DNA from: Sphaerisporangium perillae
GTDB taxonomy: Bacteria > Actinomycetota > Actinomycetes > Streptosporangiales > Streptosporangiaceae
DNA: 64,000 nucleotides
Reading direction: 5' to 3'
NCBI RefSeq assembly: GCF_023276435.1
Contig: NZ_JALLPO010000004.1
Coordinates: 214,200 to 278,199, forward strand
In this document: positions 50,847 through 59,920 of the stretch, piece after piece
How positions within the stretch are numbered: position 1 is the first letter of the stretch
How the letters are laid out: each line of letters begins with the position of its first letter
The notes under the pieces: generated by a model
Database searches by the model: none
The model's input: the letters and a program-made list of their open reading frames with translations, nothing else
Told to the model about the DNA's origin: nothing
Translations under genes and position numbers: made by a program

Positions 50847-51716
50847 ATGAATCTGCAGCAGCTGCGTTATGTGGTCGCCACTGCGGAGCACCGCACCATG
50901 ACCGACGCGGCCCGATCGCTTTACATCGCGCAACCCGCGCTTTCCCGCGCGATTCGCGACTTGGAACGTGAACTGGGCATGACGCTTTTCGCGCGCTCCG
51001 GGCGAGGGGTCGTCGTGACGGCACAGGGCCGCCGCGTCGTGAAGCTCGCGAAGGAGGCGCTCGACGCCGTGCACGAGATCGAGGCGCTGGCCACCCACAC
51101 GCATTCGGGGACGAGCGAGCTGCGCATCGCCACGCCCCCGACCCTGGAACCCGCGCTGGCCGGGCGGCTGCTTCCGAGCTACGTCTCGGAGCATCCGCGG
51201 GTACGGGTCCAGATCGTCCGGTGCGACGGGCGTGACGGCGTCGTGAACGCCGTCAGGGAGCAGCGCGCCGACCTCGGGCTCACCGACCTGCCCGTGCCGG
51301 CCGACCTGGTGAGCCACCCGCTGGAACGGCAGGAGATCGTGCTGATCTCCCCGCCCGGCCTGGACCTGCCCGGCTCGGTCGCGATGAGCCGCCTGAACGG
51401 CATGAGGATCGTCCTCCCGCCGCCGGGCAGCGGGCGGCGCAGGGAGTTCGAGCAGCTGTTCGCCGCCCACGGCGTACGGCCGGTCGTGGCCGCCGAGACC
51501 GACGAGCGCGGTGGCTGGCCCGCCACCGTCCGCTCCGCCTCGGCGTCCCTGCTGGGCTACCGCGGCATGGCCGAGCAGGCCGTCCGGGCCGGGCTCGTGG
51601 TGCGCTCCCTCGACCCGCCGTTGCGGCGCATCATCGCGCTGGTGCACGCTCGCCGGCGCCTTCCGGGAATGGCGCAGGATTTCCTGACCATCGCGGAGAG
51701 CGCGTCAGCGATCTGA
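50847..51716 (+). CDS. LysR-family transcriptional regulator
   Basis: A 289-residue regulator. The N-terminal LysR winged helix is MNLQQLRYVVATAEHRTMTD then AARSLYIAQPALSRAIRDLE. A two-lobed effector domain starts at LRIATPPTLEPALAGRLLPS. It is divergent from the YpfJ peptidase gene across 203 bases, which contain no other gene; that gene is its most likely target by position only. Effector unknown. Confidence 0.92.
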   Translation: MNLQQLRYVVATAEHRTMTDAARSLYIAQPALSRAIRDLERELGMTLFARSGRGVVVTAQGRRVVKLAKEALDAVHEIEALATHTHSGTSELRIATPPTLEPALAGRLLPSYVSEHPRVRVQIVRCDGRDGVVNAVREQRADLGLTDLPVPADLVSHPLERQEIVLISPPGLDLPGSVAMSRLNGMRIVLPPPGSGRRREFEQLFAAHGVRPVVAAETDERGGWPATVRSASASLLGYRGMAEQAVRAGLVVRSLDPPLRRIIALVHARRRLPGMAQDFLTIAESASAI

Positions 51717-51801
51717 GCCGTTTTGGAGCGTTCCCGAGCGGCCGGGACGCCTGCCCGTGGCGCGAGCGCGCTCGGTGGCGACCTGGCGTACGCTTGCGGC
51801 G

Positions 51802-52641
51802 ATGCCTACTCTGCGCCTGCGCGACCGTGAGTTCCGGCCGGGCGAATTCGCCGTCATGGCCGTCGTGAACCGCACCCCCGACTCCTTCTACGACCGGGGC
51901 AGGACTTTCGGGTTCGACGCGGCCCTCGCCGCCGTCGACGCGGCGGTCCAGGCGGGCGCCGACATCGTCGACATCGGCGGGGTGAAGGCGGGCCCGGGCG
52001 ACGACGTGGACGCCGCCGAGGAGATCCGCAGGGTCGCCGACCTGGTCGCGGCCGTGCGCCGCGCCCATCCCGACCTGGTGATCAGCGTGGACACCTGGCG
52101 CGCCGAGGTCGGCGAGGTGGTCGCCCAGTCCGGGGCCGACCTGCTCAACGACACCTGGGGCGGCCCCGATCCGGGCCTCGCCGAGGTCGCCGCCAAGTAC
52201 GGCATCGGGCTGGTGTGCGCCCACGCCGGCGGCGTCACCCCGAGGACCCGCCCCCACCGCATCGCCTACGACGACGTGGTGGCCGACGTCGTCTCCCACA
52301 CCGTCGCCCTCGCCGAGCGCGCCGTGCGGGCCGGCGTGCGCGAGGACGCCATCCTCATCGACCCGGCCCACGACTTCGGCAAGAACACCTGGCACTCCCT
52401 GGAGATCAGCCGCAGGCTCACCGAGCTGGTCGGCACGGGCTGGCCGGTGCTCGTCGCCGTCTCCAACAAGGACTTCGTGGGGGAGGCGCTCGGCGGGCTT
52501 CCCGTCGAGGAGCGCCACGCGGGCACGATCGCCACGCTGGCCGTCTCCGCCTGGCAGGGGGCGCGGGTGTTCCGCGTGCACGACGCCGCCTCGGCCCGGG
52601 CCGCCCTCGCCACCGTGGAGCGCCTGCGCCGTCAGCCGTAG
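51802..52641 (+). CDS. FolP2-like dihydropteroate-synthase homologue
   Basis: A 279-residue TIM-barrel protein of the dihydropteroate synthase family. MAVVNRTPDSFYDRGRTF matches the pterin-binding start, and DLLNDTWGG, CAHAGG, LIDPAHDFGKNTWHSL and LVAVSNKDF are also present. The loop that is GGESTRPG in true DHPS reads GGVKAGPGDDVD, so the conserved Ser-Thr-Arg is lost. That is the pattern of mycobacterial FolP2, which lacks DHPS activity. A folate function is therefore unlikely. ATG 51802 is chosen because the family starts here. No folate genes adjoin. Confidence 0.82.
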   Translation: MPTLRLRDREFRPGEFAVMAVVNRTPDSFYDRGRTFGFDAALAAVDAAVQAGADIVDIGGVKAGPGDDVDAAEEIRRVADLVAAVRRAHPDLVISVDTWRAEVGEVVAQSGADLLNDTWGGPDPGLAEVAAKYGIGLVCAHAGGVTPRTRPHRIAYDDVVADVVSHTVALAERAVRAGVREDAILIDPAHDFGKNTWHSLEISRRLTELVGTGWPVLVAVSNKDFVGEALGGLPVEERHAGTIATLAVSAWQGARVFRVHDAASARAALATVERLRRQP

Positions 52642-54086
52642 ATGACGGACAGGAACCTGATCAATATCGCCTCGCGGGTCTTCGCGGGCAGGGCGTCCAG
52701 CACCGCGTTGACCACGGCCATCTCCGGCTGGCCCTCCCCGCCGAGGTCCACGCCGACCGAGGCGGCCAGCTCGGTGAACGTCGCGTCGTCCAGCGCGTCC
52801 AGGTCGAGGGTGGCCAGTAGCTCGGCCAGCCCCTCGGGCACCCGCGCCGGGCCCCTGAGCCTGGCGGCCGCCGCCGAGGCGGCGATCACCTCGAGCATCG
52901 CCTCGACGCCCGCGAGCGTGACCCCGGTGACCGTGACGTGCAGGTTGGCGGGGATTCCCGCGTAGGACAGCTGGGGCTGCAGGAACCAGCCGAGCTTGCG
53001 CGCCTCGTCCGACAGCACGAACACGTCGACGTCGTCACCGGCGAACGCCACCAGCGACGACTCGGGCTCGCCGAGCACCCGCAGCCCGGGGATCGCGCCG
53101 ATGCCGTCGATGAGCCTGCGCGTGGCGGTGAGCGTGTCGCGGGCGAGATCGAGGTAGCCCTCGCCGCCCAGCGCGTTGAGGGTCGCCCACGCGCCGCCGA
53201 GCGGGCCGGCCGACTTCGAGCTCTGCACGGTGGCGTTGATCACCGTGTAGCCGGGCCAGGCGGCCGAGGCGAAGTACGCGGCGCGGCGCAGCGCGGGGTC
53301 GGAGAACAGCACGACCGAGGCGCCCTTCGGAGCGTAGCCGAACTTGTGCAGATCGCAGGAGATCGACGTCACGCCCGGCACCGACAGGTCGAACGGCGGC
53401 ACCGGCGCCCCCGCCCGGGCCAGCCAGGGCAGCAGCCAGCCGCCGACGCAGGCGTCCACATGGCACAGCACCCCGCGCGCGGCGGCGAGCGCCGCGATCT
53501 CGGTGACGGGGTCGACGACGCCCTGCGGGTAGGACGGCGCCGAGGCCACCACCAGCACGGTGTCGGGCGTGATCGCCCCGGCCACGGCCGCGGGGAGGGC
53601 GCGGAAGGTCACCGGGTCGACAGGGACGGGCGCGACCTCGACGCCGAGGTAGTGGGCCGCCTTGTGGAACGCCGGATGGGCGGTGACCGGCACCACGATG
53701 CGCGGTCGTCCGGCGACGGGGCGGGCGTCCCTGGCGGCCTTCACCGCCAGCATGATCGACTCGGTGCCTCCGCTGGTGAAGATGCCCGGGGTGCCCGGCC
53801 CGCCGCCGAGCAGCTCCGCCACCGCCCCGACGACCTGCCGCTCCATCGCGACGGCGCTCGGGAACGCCGTGGGGTCGAGGGTGTTGACCTCCAGCATCTC
53901 GAAGTAGGCGCGGGCCGCCGCGTCGTGCACCTCGGGCCGGCCGGTGTCGTAGACGTAGGCGGTGACCTTGCCGCCGCGGACCTGCAGGTCGTGCCGCTTC
54001 AGTACGGAGATCTCCGCGAGGAGCTCCTCGGCGGATCGGCCGTTCTCGGGAAGCACGTGGTTCTCCCTCGCCAGATGGTGCGGCAT
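52632..54086 (-). CDS. PLP-dependent lyase/decarboxylase (sphingosine-phosphate-lyase-like group II)
   Basis: A 484-residue fold-type I PLP enzyme. Segments are GKVTAYVYDTGRPEVHDAAA, FTSGGTESIMLAVKAARDA (phosphate cup), VVPVTAHPAFHKAAHYLGV, HVDACVGGWLLPW with Asp211, and SCDLHKFGYAPKGAS with Schiff-base Lys248. The closest group is sphingosine-1-phosphate lyase/tyrosine decarboxylase-like. Bacterial members cleave phosphorylated long-chain bases or decarboxylate amino acids; the substrate is unknown. A C-terminal 60-residue extension (LAELLATLDLDALDDATFTE) is added. It overlaps the convergent FolP2 gene by ten bases. Confidence 0.85.
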   Translation of the reverse strand: MPHHLARENHVLPENGRSAEELLAEISVLKRHDLQVRGGKVTAYVYDTGRPEVHDAAARAYFEMLEVNTLDPTAFPSAVAMERQVVGAVAELLGGGPGTPGIFTSGGTESIMLAVKAARDARPVAGRPRIVVPVTAHPAFHKAAHYLGVEVAPVPVDPVTFRALPAAVAGAITPDTVLVVASAPSYPQGVVDPVTEIAALAAARGVLCHVDACVGGWLLPWLARAGAPVPPFDLSVPGVTSISCDLHKFGYAPKGASVVLFSDPALRRAAYFASAAWPGYTVINATVQSSKSAGPLGGAWATLNALGGEGYLDLARDTLTATRRLIDGIGAIPGLRVLGEPESSLVAFAGDDVDVFVLSDEARKLGWFLQPQLSYAGIPANLHVTVTGVTLAGVEAMLEVIAASAAAARLRGPARVPEGLAELLATLDLDALDDATFTELAASVGVDLGGEGQPEMAVVNAVLDALPAKTREAILIRFLSVIYG

Positions 54087-54111
54087 CGCGCGTGATCGGC
54101 GAGGGACGCTA

Positions 54112-54324
54112 TCACGAGGTTCCGGGCAGGCGGAACATGCGATCGACCACCAGATGGAGATGCCTTTCGAAGCGCTCGCGAAGGGCGGTGTCGGGAGGCC
54201 CGGGAATGTGGCCCATCACCGTTCCGGCGGTGGTGATGCCCTGGACCATCCAGATGATCGTCCATATACCGAGCTCCAGTCCACCTCCGGGTCCAGGTAG
54301 CCCGCCTCGATCGTTGCGCGTCAT
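54112..54324 (-). CDS. Possible small protein after the sensor kinase gene
   Basis: A 70-codon frame whose ATG overlaps the kinase stop (ATGA). It encodes a Gly-rich start, one hydrophobic stretch (LGIWTIIWMVQGITTAGTVM) and an amphipathic end RERFERHLHLVVDRMFRL. No family recognised. The overlap is the main support; the codon usage is only moderately typical. Confidence 0.4.
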   Translation of the reverse strand: MTRNDRGGLPGPGGGLELGIWTIIWMVQGITTAGTVMGHIPGPPDTALRERFERHLHLVVDRMFRLPGTS

Positions 54325-55811
54325 GGAACGGAACGGCTCAGGGGCAGCCGGACGACCGCCCGCACGCCCGGATCGGCGTCCTCCAGATGGACCGAGCCGC
54401 CGTGCGCCCGCACGGTCTCGCGGACGATGGCCAGGCCCAGCCCGGCCCCGCCGTCGTCGCGGCTGCGGGCGCTGTCGAGCCGGGTGAACCGGTTGAACAC
54501 CCGCTCCCTGTCGGCCTCGGGGATGCCCGGGCCGTCGTCGGTCACCGTGACCACCGCCTCCCCCCGCGCCGCCCGCAGCTCGACGCCGACCCGCGAGCCG
54601 GCGTGCCGTACGGCGTTGTCCAGCAGGTTGACCAGCACCCGCCCGAGATCCAGGGCGTCACCGTCGACGACCGCCGGCTCGACCCCGGTGACCTTCACCA
54701 CGGCCTGGTCGTAGCGGTCCGCCGTCGCGCCGATCAGCTCTGCGAGGTCCACGGGCAGCCACCGGACCGGGCGGCGGTGCTCGTCCAGGCGTGCCAGGGT
54801 CAGCATCCCCTCGGCCAGCCTGCTCAGGCGCAGGGTGTCCTCCAGGACGTCCTCGGCGGTCTCGCGCCACTCCTGCCCCTCCGGGTGGCCGAGCGCGACC
54901 TCCAGCTGGAGGCGGATGCTGGCGAGCGGGCTGCGCAGCTCGTGGGCCGCGTCGGAGACGAGGGCGCGCTGCGAGGCCTCGGCCGCCTCCAGCCGGGCGA
55001 GCATGTCGTTCAGCGTGGTCGCCAGCTCCTGCACCTCGTCGCGCGCCTCGGGCACGGGAAGCCGGTGGGCCCGGGCGGTGCCGCTGATCTCGGCCGCCCC
55101 GCGGCGCAGCGCCGTGATCGGCCGCAGCGTCCGGCCGATGATCACCCAGCTCGCGGCGCCGAGGAGCACGAGCAGCATCGGCGTGCCGACGACCAGCATG
55201 TGAACGGTCGTGGTGAGGCTGTCGGCGACGTCCTTGAAGGACCGCGCGGCGATCACCGTCCTGCCGTGGTCGGCGCGCAGGATCACCACGCGCAGCGGGC
55301 CCGGGATCCCGTACGGGTCGCCGTCCACGAAACGTCCCCGGCCGTCGCTGGGGGCCGAGCCCCGCTCGCGGGCGCTCACCAGCGGCACCAGCCGGTCGGT
55401 GCCCAAGGTCACGTGGGTGATGCGCCCGCGCGCGTCGAGCACCTGGATGATGGTGCCGTCGGAGACGGCGACGGGATCGTACAGCCGGCCGTCGTCGGCG
55501 AGCGCGACCACGTCCCTGGCCCGCTGGTAGGCGATCTTGTCGGTGGAGTCGACGAGCGCCTGGCCGAGCACGCCGACCAGCAGCCAGGCCGCGGCTCCGA
55601 GCGCCACGGCCAGGGCGGCCGAGGCGGAGGCGGTCAGCCGGAAGCGCAGGCTCCTGCGCCGCCACCACGCCACCGGCGCCCTCGCCGCCGCGCCGATGGT
55701 CTCCCGCTCGCCCATGTGGCCCGCGCCGATGGTCTCGCGCTCGTCCGTGCGGCCCGCGCCGGTCGTCCCCTGGTGCTGCGGGCGGGCGGCGCCGGGCGGG
55801 TCAGCCGCCAT
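54321..55811 (-). CDS. Sensor histidine kinase of a two-component system
   Basis: A 496-residue membrane kinase. The N-terminus carries a near repeat (DERETIGAGH / GERETIGAAA) before the first helix (LTASASAALAVALGAAAWLLV). An extracellular sensor of about 110 residues follows, then a second helix (MLVVGTPMLLVLLGAASWVI) and HAMP. HisKA is LVSDAAHELRSPLASIR; the ATPase motifs are NLLDNAVRHAG, VTDDGPGIPEADRERVF and GGAGLGLAIVRE. Its start overlaps the response regulator gene by 11 bases. Probably senses an envelope signal and phosphorylates that regulator. Confidence 0.93.
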   Translation of the reverse strand: MAADPPGAARPQHQGTTGAGRTDERETIGAGHMGERETIGAAARAPVAWWRRRSLRFRLTASASAALAVALGAAAWLLVGVLGQALVDSTDKIAYQRARDVVALADDGRLYDPVAVSDGTIIQVLDARGRITHVTLGTDRLVPLVSARERGSAPSDGRGRFVDGDPYGIPGPLRVVILRADHGRTVIAARSFKDVADSLTTTVHMLVVGTPMLLVLLGAASWVIIGRTLRPITALRRGAAEISGTARAHRLPVPEARDEVQELATTLNDMLARLEAAEASQRALVSDAAHELRSPLASIRLQLEVALGHPEGQEWRETAEDVLEDTLRLSRLAEGMLTLARLDEHRRPVRWLPVDLAELIGATADRYDQAVVKVTGVEPAVVDGDALDLGRVLVNLLDNAVRHAGSRVGVELRAARGEAVVTVTDDGPGIPEADRERVFNRFTRLDSARSRDDGGAGLGLAIVRETVRAHGGSVHLEDADPGVRAVVRLPLSRSVP

Positions 55812-56475
55812 CGCCCATCAGCCGGTAGCCCGCCCCGCGCACGGTCTGCAGGGCGTTGCGCCCGAACGGGACGTCGATCTTCCTGCGCAGATAGCCGACG
55901 TAGACCTCGACCACGTTGGGGTCGGTGTCGTAGGTGTCCCAGACATGCTCGAGGATCTCCGACTTCGACACGACCTCGCCGGGCCGGCGCAGCAGGTACT
56001 CCAGCAGCCCGAACTCGCGCGGCGTCAGGTCGATCGGCGTGCCGCCGCGCGCGACCGCGCGCCCCGCCGGGTCGAGGGTGAGATCGCCCGACCGCAGCAC
56101 CGCCGGGCGGCGCCGGGCGCCGCGCCGCATCAGGGCGCGCAGGCGGGCCACCAGCACCACGTAGGAGAACGGCTTGGTCAGGTAGTCGTCGGCGCCCAGA
56201 TCGAGGCCGTCGGCCAGGTCGTACTCGCCGTCCTTGGCCGACAGCATCAGGATCGGCACCCAGTTCTCCTCGGCGCGCAGCCGCTTGCACACGTTGTAGC
56301 CGGAGAGCCTGGGCAGCATGATGTCGAGCACGACCACGTCGTAGTCGCCCTCGCGCGCCAGATGCAGGCCCTCCTCCCCGTCATGGGCCAGGTCGACCGC
56401 GAAGCCCTCGGCCTGCAGGCCGCGCCGAAGCGCGGCGGCCATCCGCCTCTCGTCCTCCACGACGAGCACGCGCAT
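55801..56475 (-). CDS. OmpR-family response regulator
   Basis: A 224-residue regulator. The receiver domain has MRVLVVEDERRMAAAL, phospho-acceptor Asp in DVVVLDIMLPRLSG, LMLSAKDGEYD and DYLTKPFSY. The winged-helix domain has IDLTPREFGLLEYLLRRPGE, VVSKSEILEHVWDTY, VEVYVGYLRRKID and TVRGAGYRL. First gene of the two-gene system, divergent from the LolA-like/ABC operon. The repeats at 56523-56629 are the likely binding sites for itself and for that operon. Confidence 0.95.
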   Translation of the reverse strand: MRVLVVEDERRMAAALRRGLQAEGFAVDLAHDGEEGLHLAREGDYDVVVLDIMLPRLSGYNVCKRLRAEENWVPILMLSAKDGEYDLADGLDLGADDYLTKPFSYVVLVARLRALMRRGARRRPAVLRSGDLTLDPAGRAVARGGTPIDLTPREFGLLEYLLRRPGEVVSKSEILEHVWDTYDTDPNVVEVYVGYLRRKIDVPFGRNALQTVRGAGYRLMGDGG

Positions 56476-56522
56476 ACGTCAACCCCTTCAAACGATGTGT
56501 CCCCCCATCTTGGCCCTTCCCG

Positions 56523-56629
56523 GCTGAGACCCCGCTGAGAGGCCGGGGCCGGGCCAACGCCTCCGCGAGCTGCGAGGACACCTGCTAGAGGGAGGCCCGC
56601 TGAGAACCCTCTCAGCTCGTCTCAGCTTC
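56523..56629. promoter_or_regulatory. CTCAGC-type repeat array, candidate response-regulator boxes
   Basis: GCTGAGA occurs at 56523-56529 and 56534-56540 (11-base step) beside the regulator's own promoter. GCTGAGA (56599-56605) and TCTCAGC (56610-56616) form an inverted repeat, and TCTCAGC recurs at 56620-56626 (10-base step) beside the LolA-like gene. Five copies within 104 bases in a divergent promoter region suit tandem binding by the adjacent OmpR-type regulator. Confidence 0.65.
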
Positions 56630-56692
56630 GGCACAGGGGCCGGGCGGCAGTCTGCCGGTATCGGATCGCACGACATACCGTTGAGGAGTGAC

Positions 56693-57868
56693 ATGCCGTC
56701 CCAGTCGAGAAGATCACGCGCCGTGAGGTGGGGAGTCCCGGTGGCCGCCATCGCCGTGGTGGGTGCCGCGGTCGGCACCGGACCGGTGATCGCCGCCGTA
56801 CAGGGTGACCCCACCCTGCCCGACCGCACCGCCGAGCAACTGCTCGCGGAGGTCGCCAAGACCGCGCGCCAGAGTCAGCCGCCCGCCATGTCGGGCACCG
56901 TCGTGGAGACCGCGTCCCTCGGCCTGCCCTCGCTGCCGATCCCCGGAGGGTCCAGCAGCTCGCCGATGTCCCTGCTGTCGGGGTCCCACACGCTGAAGGT
57001 CTGGTACGGGGGCGACGACCGGCTGCGGCTCGCGCTGCCCGGCCCGATGAGCGAGACCGACCTCATCTCCACCGGCAAGGGCGAGGCGTGGGTGTGGCAG
57101 AGCGACGCCAACACCGCCACCCGCTACAAGCTGCCCGAGGGCAAGGCGGGCGCCCACGCCACCCCGTCGGTGCTGCCCACCGCCAAGACCCCGAGCGACG
57201 TGGCCGCCGAGGTGCTCAAGGCGGCGGACGGCAACACGTCGATCAGGGTCGAGAACGGCCAGCACATCGCGGGCCGCGCCGCCTACCAGCTCGTCCTCAC
57301 CCCCAAGGCGTCCACGTCCCTGGTCAAGGAGGTCAGGCTCGCGCTCGACGGGGAGAACTACATCCCGCTGCGCGTCCAGATCTACGCCAAGGGCACGGCC
57401 GAGCCGGCGTTCGAGGTGGGCTTCACGCAGGTGACGTTCTCAACGCCCGCTCCGGAGAACTTCGCCTTCACCCCGCCCGCCGGGGCCAAGGTCGAGGAGA
57501 AGACGCTCGGCGCCGGGGACGGGAGTTCCGGTGACCAGGGCGCGGAGACCCCGCAGGCCGCCGACGCGGCGCGGTCCAAGCTGCGCACCTTCGGCAGCGG
57601 CTGGGGCACCATCGCGGAGGTGCCGTTCTCGCTCGCCGACCTCGCCAAGCCCGCCACGGGTGAGCGCGGCGGCAAATGGGGCGGCGAGGGCGACCCGGCC
57701 AAGGTGGCCGACTCGCTGCTGAAGTCCGCCAAGCAGGTCTCCGGCCCCTGGGGCAGCGGCAAGGTCCTCCAGACCAAGCTGGTCTCGGCGCTGTTCACCG
57801 ACGACGGCCGGCTGCTCGTGGGCGCGGTCACCCCCGAGGCGCTGGCAGAGGCGGCCGGACAGAAGTGA
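56693..57868 (+). CDS. LolA-like/RseB-like secreted or anchored protein
   Basis: A 391-residue exported protein. The N-terminal helix (RWGVPVAAIAVVGAAVGTGPVIAA, residues 13-36) serves as signal or anchor. The body has a LolA/RseB-type half-barrel: PDRTAEQLLAEVAKTARQSQ, LKVWYGGDDRLRLALPGPMS, EAWVWQSDANTATRYKLP, GRAAYQLVLTPKAS. In actinomycetes such proteins accompany ABC exporters and two-component systems and may sense or carry lipids. ATG 56693 is five bases after GAGGAG. Its stop overlaps the ATPase start (GTGA). Confidence 0.82.
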   Translation: MPSQSRRSRAVRWGVPVAAIAVVGAAVGTGPVIAAVQGDPTLPDRTAEQLLAEVAKTARQSQPPAMSGTVVETASLGLPSLPIPGGSSSSPMSLLSGSHTLKVWYGGDDRLRLALPGPMSETDLISTGKGEAWVWQSDANTATRYKLPEGKAGAHATPSVLPTAKTPSDVAAEVLKAADGNTSIRVENGQHIAGRAAYQLVLTPKASTSLVKEVRLALDGENYIPLRVQIYAKGTAEPAFEVGFTQVTFSTPAPENFAFTPPAGAKVEEKTLGAGDGSSGDQGAETPQAADAARSKLRTFGSGWGTIAEVPFSLADLAKPATGERGGKWGGEGDPAKVADSLLKSAKQVSGPWGSGKVLQTKLVSALFTDDGRLLVGAVTPEALAEAAGQK

Positions 57869-58872
57869 CCATGGTGACGATGGGGGAGGGGGCGCACGAG
57901 GCGGCGCCCCCTCGGGTGGCCCCGGAGACGGCCCCTTCCAGCGACTGCTCGATCATCGCGCGCGGGCTCACCAAGCGCTTCCGCGGCGGGCAGGTCGCCG
58001 TCGACGACCTCCACCTGGCCGTGCCGCGCGGGTCGGTGTTCGGCTTCCTCGGCCCCAACGGGTCGGGCAAGACGACGACGATCCGCATGCTGCTCGGCCT
58101 CACCCAGCCCACCAGCGGCGGATGCGAGGTGCTCGGCCGGCCGATGCCCGCCGGGCTCGCCGACGCGCTGCCGAGGGTCGGAGCGCTCGTCGAGGGCCCG
58201 GCCTTCTACCCGTACCTGTCGGGCGAGGCGAACCTGCGCCGGTACGACGCCGCCGACCCCACCTCCGACCCCCGCACGGTGACGGCTCGCGTCGGCGCCG
58301 CCCTCGACCGGGTGGGGCTGGCCGCCGCGGCGGGCAAGAGATACCGTGCCTACTCCCTCGGCATGCGCCAGCGCCTGGCCATCGCCGCCGCGCTCCTCGG
58401 CCCGCGTGAGCTGCTCGTCCTCGACGAGCCGACCAACGGGCTCGACCCGCAGGGCACCCGGGAGGTGCGGTCGCTCATCAAGGACGTCGCCGCCGACGGC
58501 ACCACCGTCTTCGTCTCCTCCCACCTGCTGGGAGAGGTGGAGCAGATGTGCACCCACGTCGGGGTGATGCGCACCGGAAGGCTGGTCGCGCAGGGGCCGA
58601 TCGCCGAGCTGCGGGCCGGCCACGCGCCCCGGGTCCGCGTGGAGACCCCGCACACCGCCCAGGCGGCGTCCCTGCTCGGCCGCCTCGGGCTCACCGACGT
58701 CCGCACCGCCATGGAGGAGGTCACGGCCGAGCTGGGCGACCACACCCCCGAGGGGATCTGCGCCGACCTCGTCGCCGACGGCGTGGCCGTACGCGGCTTC
58801 GCCGTCGTGCGCCCCAGCCTCGAAGAGGTCTTCGTCGGCCTGACAGGAGAGGGTTTCGATGTCAACGCTTAG
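57865..58872 (+). CDS. ABC exporter ATPase
   Basis: A 335-residue ATPase of the CcmA/NatA (drug/lipid exporter) group. Walker A GPNGSGKTTT, signature YSLGMRQRLAIAAALLG, Walker B LLVLDEPTNGLD, switch VSSHLL. The ABC domain is followed by the usual C-terminal 80 residues (RVRVETPHTAQAASLLGRLG). The signature reads SLGMRQR where LSGGQ is canonical, as in many of these exporters. GTG 57865 overlaps the LolA-like stop; ATG 57871 is the alternative. It pairs with the permease that overlaps its end by 14 bases. Confidence 0.92.
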   Translation: MTMVTMGEGAHEAAPPRVAPETAPSSDCSIIARGLTKRFRGGQVAVDDLHLAVPRGSVFGFLGPNGSGKTTTIRMLLGLTQPTSGGCEVLGRPMPAGLADALPRVGALVEGPAFYPYLSGEANLRRYDAADPTSDPRTVTARVGAALDRVGLAAAAGKRYRAYSLGMRQRLAIAAALLGPRELLVLDEPTNGLDPQGTREVRSLIKDVAADGTTVFVSSHLLGEVEQMCTHVGVMRTGRLVAQGPIAELRAGHAPRVRVETPHTAQAASLLGRLGLTDVRTAMEEVTAELGDHTPEGICADLVADGVAVRGFAVVRPSLEEVFVGLTGEGFDVNA

Positions 58873-59920
58873 CAGCGCCACGCCTGCGGGCGACGTGAAG
58901 GACTCCACCGCGCCCCCCGGCGCGACGAACCCGGCCGGGGGCGCCGGCGCGACTGACCCGGACGGGGGCACCGGCGCGGGCTTCCACGGGCCGTCCACCG
59001 GGTCCGGGACGGGTACGCGGCCGGCCCTCGCCGCCGGAGAACAGCTGGGTTCGGCCGCCGGAGAGCGGCTGGTTTCGGCCACCGGTGTGCCGGTGAGGCC
59101 CTCCGCCCCCCGGGCGGCGGTGCGGCTGCTCGCCTCGGAGCTGGGGCTGACCTTCCGCAAGCCCCGCAACATCGCGATGCTGATCGTGCTCGCCTGCGTG
59201 CCGGTGCTGCTCGGCGTCGTGCTGCGGGTGGTCGGCGGGGACAACGACGCGCCTTCGCTCATCACCCAGGTGGCGGGCAACGGGCTGATGCTGACGTTCG
59301 CGGCCATGACGCTGCTGGTCGAGCTGCTGCTGCCGCTCGCCGTGGCGGTGGTCGCGGGGGACGCGATCGCGGGCGAGGCCGGTGGCGGCACCCTGCGCTA
59401 CCTGCTCACCGCCCCCGCCGGGCGCACCCGCCTGCTGGCCGTCAAGTTCGCCAACGTGTCCGTCTTCGCGCTGGTCGCCTGCTCCGTCGTGGCGGCCGCC
59501 GCGCTGATCACCGGCTTCGCGCTGTTCCCGGTGGGCCCGGTCACGCTGCTGTCCGGCTCGACGATCTCCATCGCCGACGGGCTGCTGCGCATCCTGATCG
59601 TCACGGGGTACGCCGCCGCGGGGATGGCGGCGCTGGGGGCCGTCGGCCTGGCCGTCTCGACGCTGACCGAGGTTCCGATCGGCGCGGTCGCGGCGACCGT
59701 CGTGGGCGTGGTGTTCTCCCACGTCCTAAGTGTGATCCCGCAGCTCGAGCCGGTCCGGCCGTACCTGCTGACCTCCTGGTGGTCCTCCTTCGACGGCGCG
59801 CTGCGCGATCCGGTGGCCACCGACGTGATGACCCAGGGGTTGCTGGTCTTCGCGGCCTACACGGTGATCTGCGGCTCCCTCGCCTGGGCCCGCTTCTCCA
59901 GCCGCGACATCACCAGCTGA
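58859..59920 (+). CDS. ABC-2-type exporter permease
   Basis: A 353-residue permease with six helices from about residue 102 (NIAMLIVLACVPVLLGVVLRV) and the ABC-2 loop DAIAGEAGGGTLRYLLTAPA. Roughly 85 N-terminal residues are low-complexity Gly/Ala/Thr/Pro, with near repeats AAGEQLGSAAGERLVSATG. ATG 58859 follows AGGAGAGG by seven bases and overlaps the ATPase gene. With the LolA-like protein it probably exports a lipid or drug under the adjacent two-component system. Confidence 0.88.
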   Translation: MSTLSSATPAGDVKDSTAPPGATNPAGGAGATDPDGGTGAGFHGPSTGSGTGTRPALAAGEQLGSAAGERLVSATGVPVRPSAPRAAVRLLASELGLTFRKPRNIAMLIVLACVPVLLGVVLRVVGGDNDAPSLITQVAGNGLMLTFAAMTLLVELLLPLAVAVVAGDAIAGEAGGGTLRYLLTAPAGRTRLLAVKFANVSVFALVACSVVAAAALITGFALFPVGPVTLLSGSTISIADGLLRILIVTGYAAAGMAALGAVGLAVSTLTEVPIGAVAATVVGVVFSHVLSVIPQLEPVRPYLLTSWWSSFDGALRDPVATDVMTQGLLVFAAYTVICGSLAWARFSSRDITS

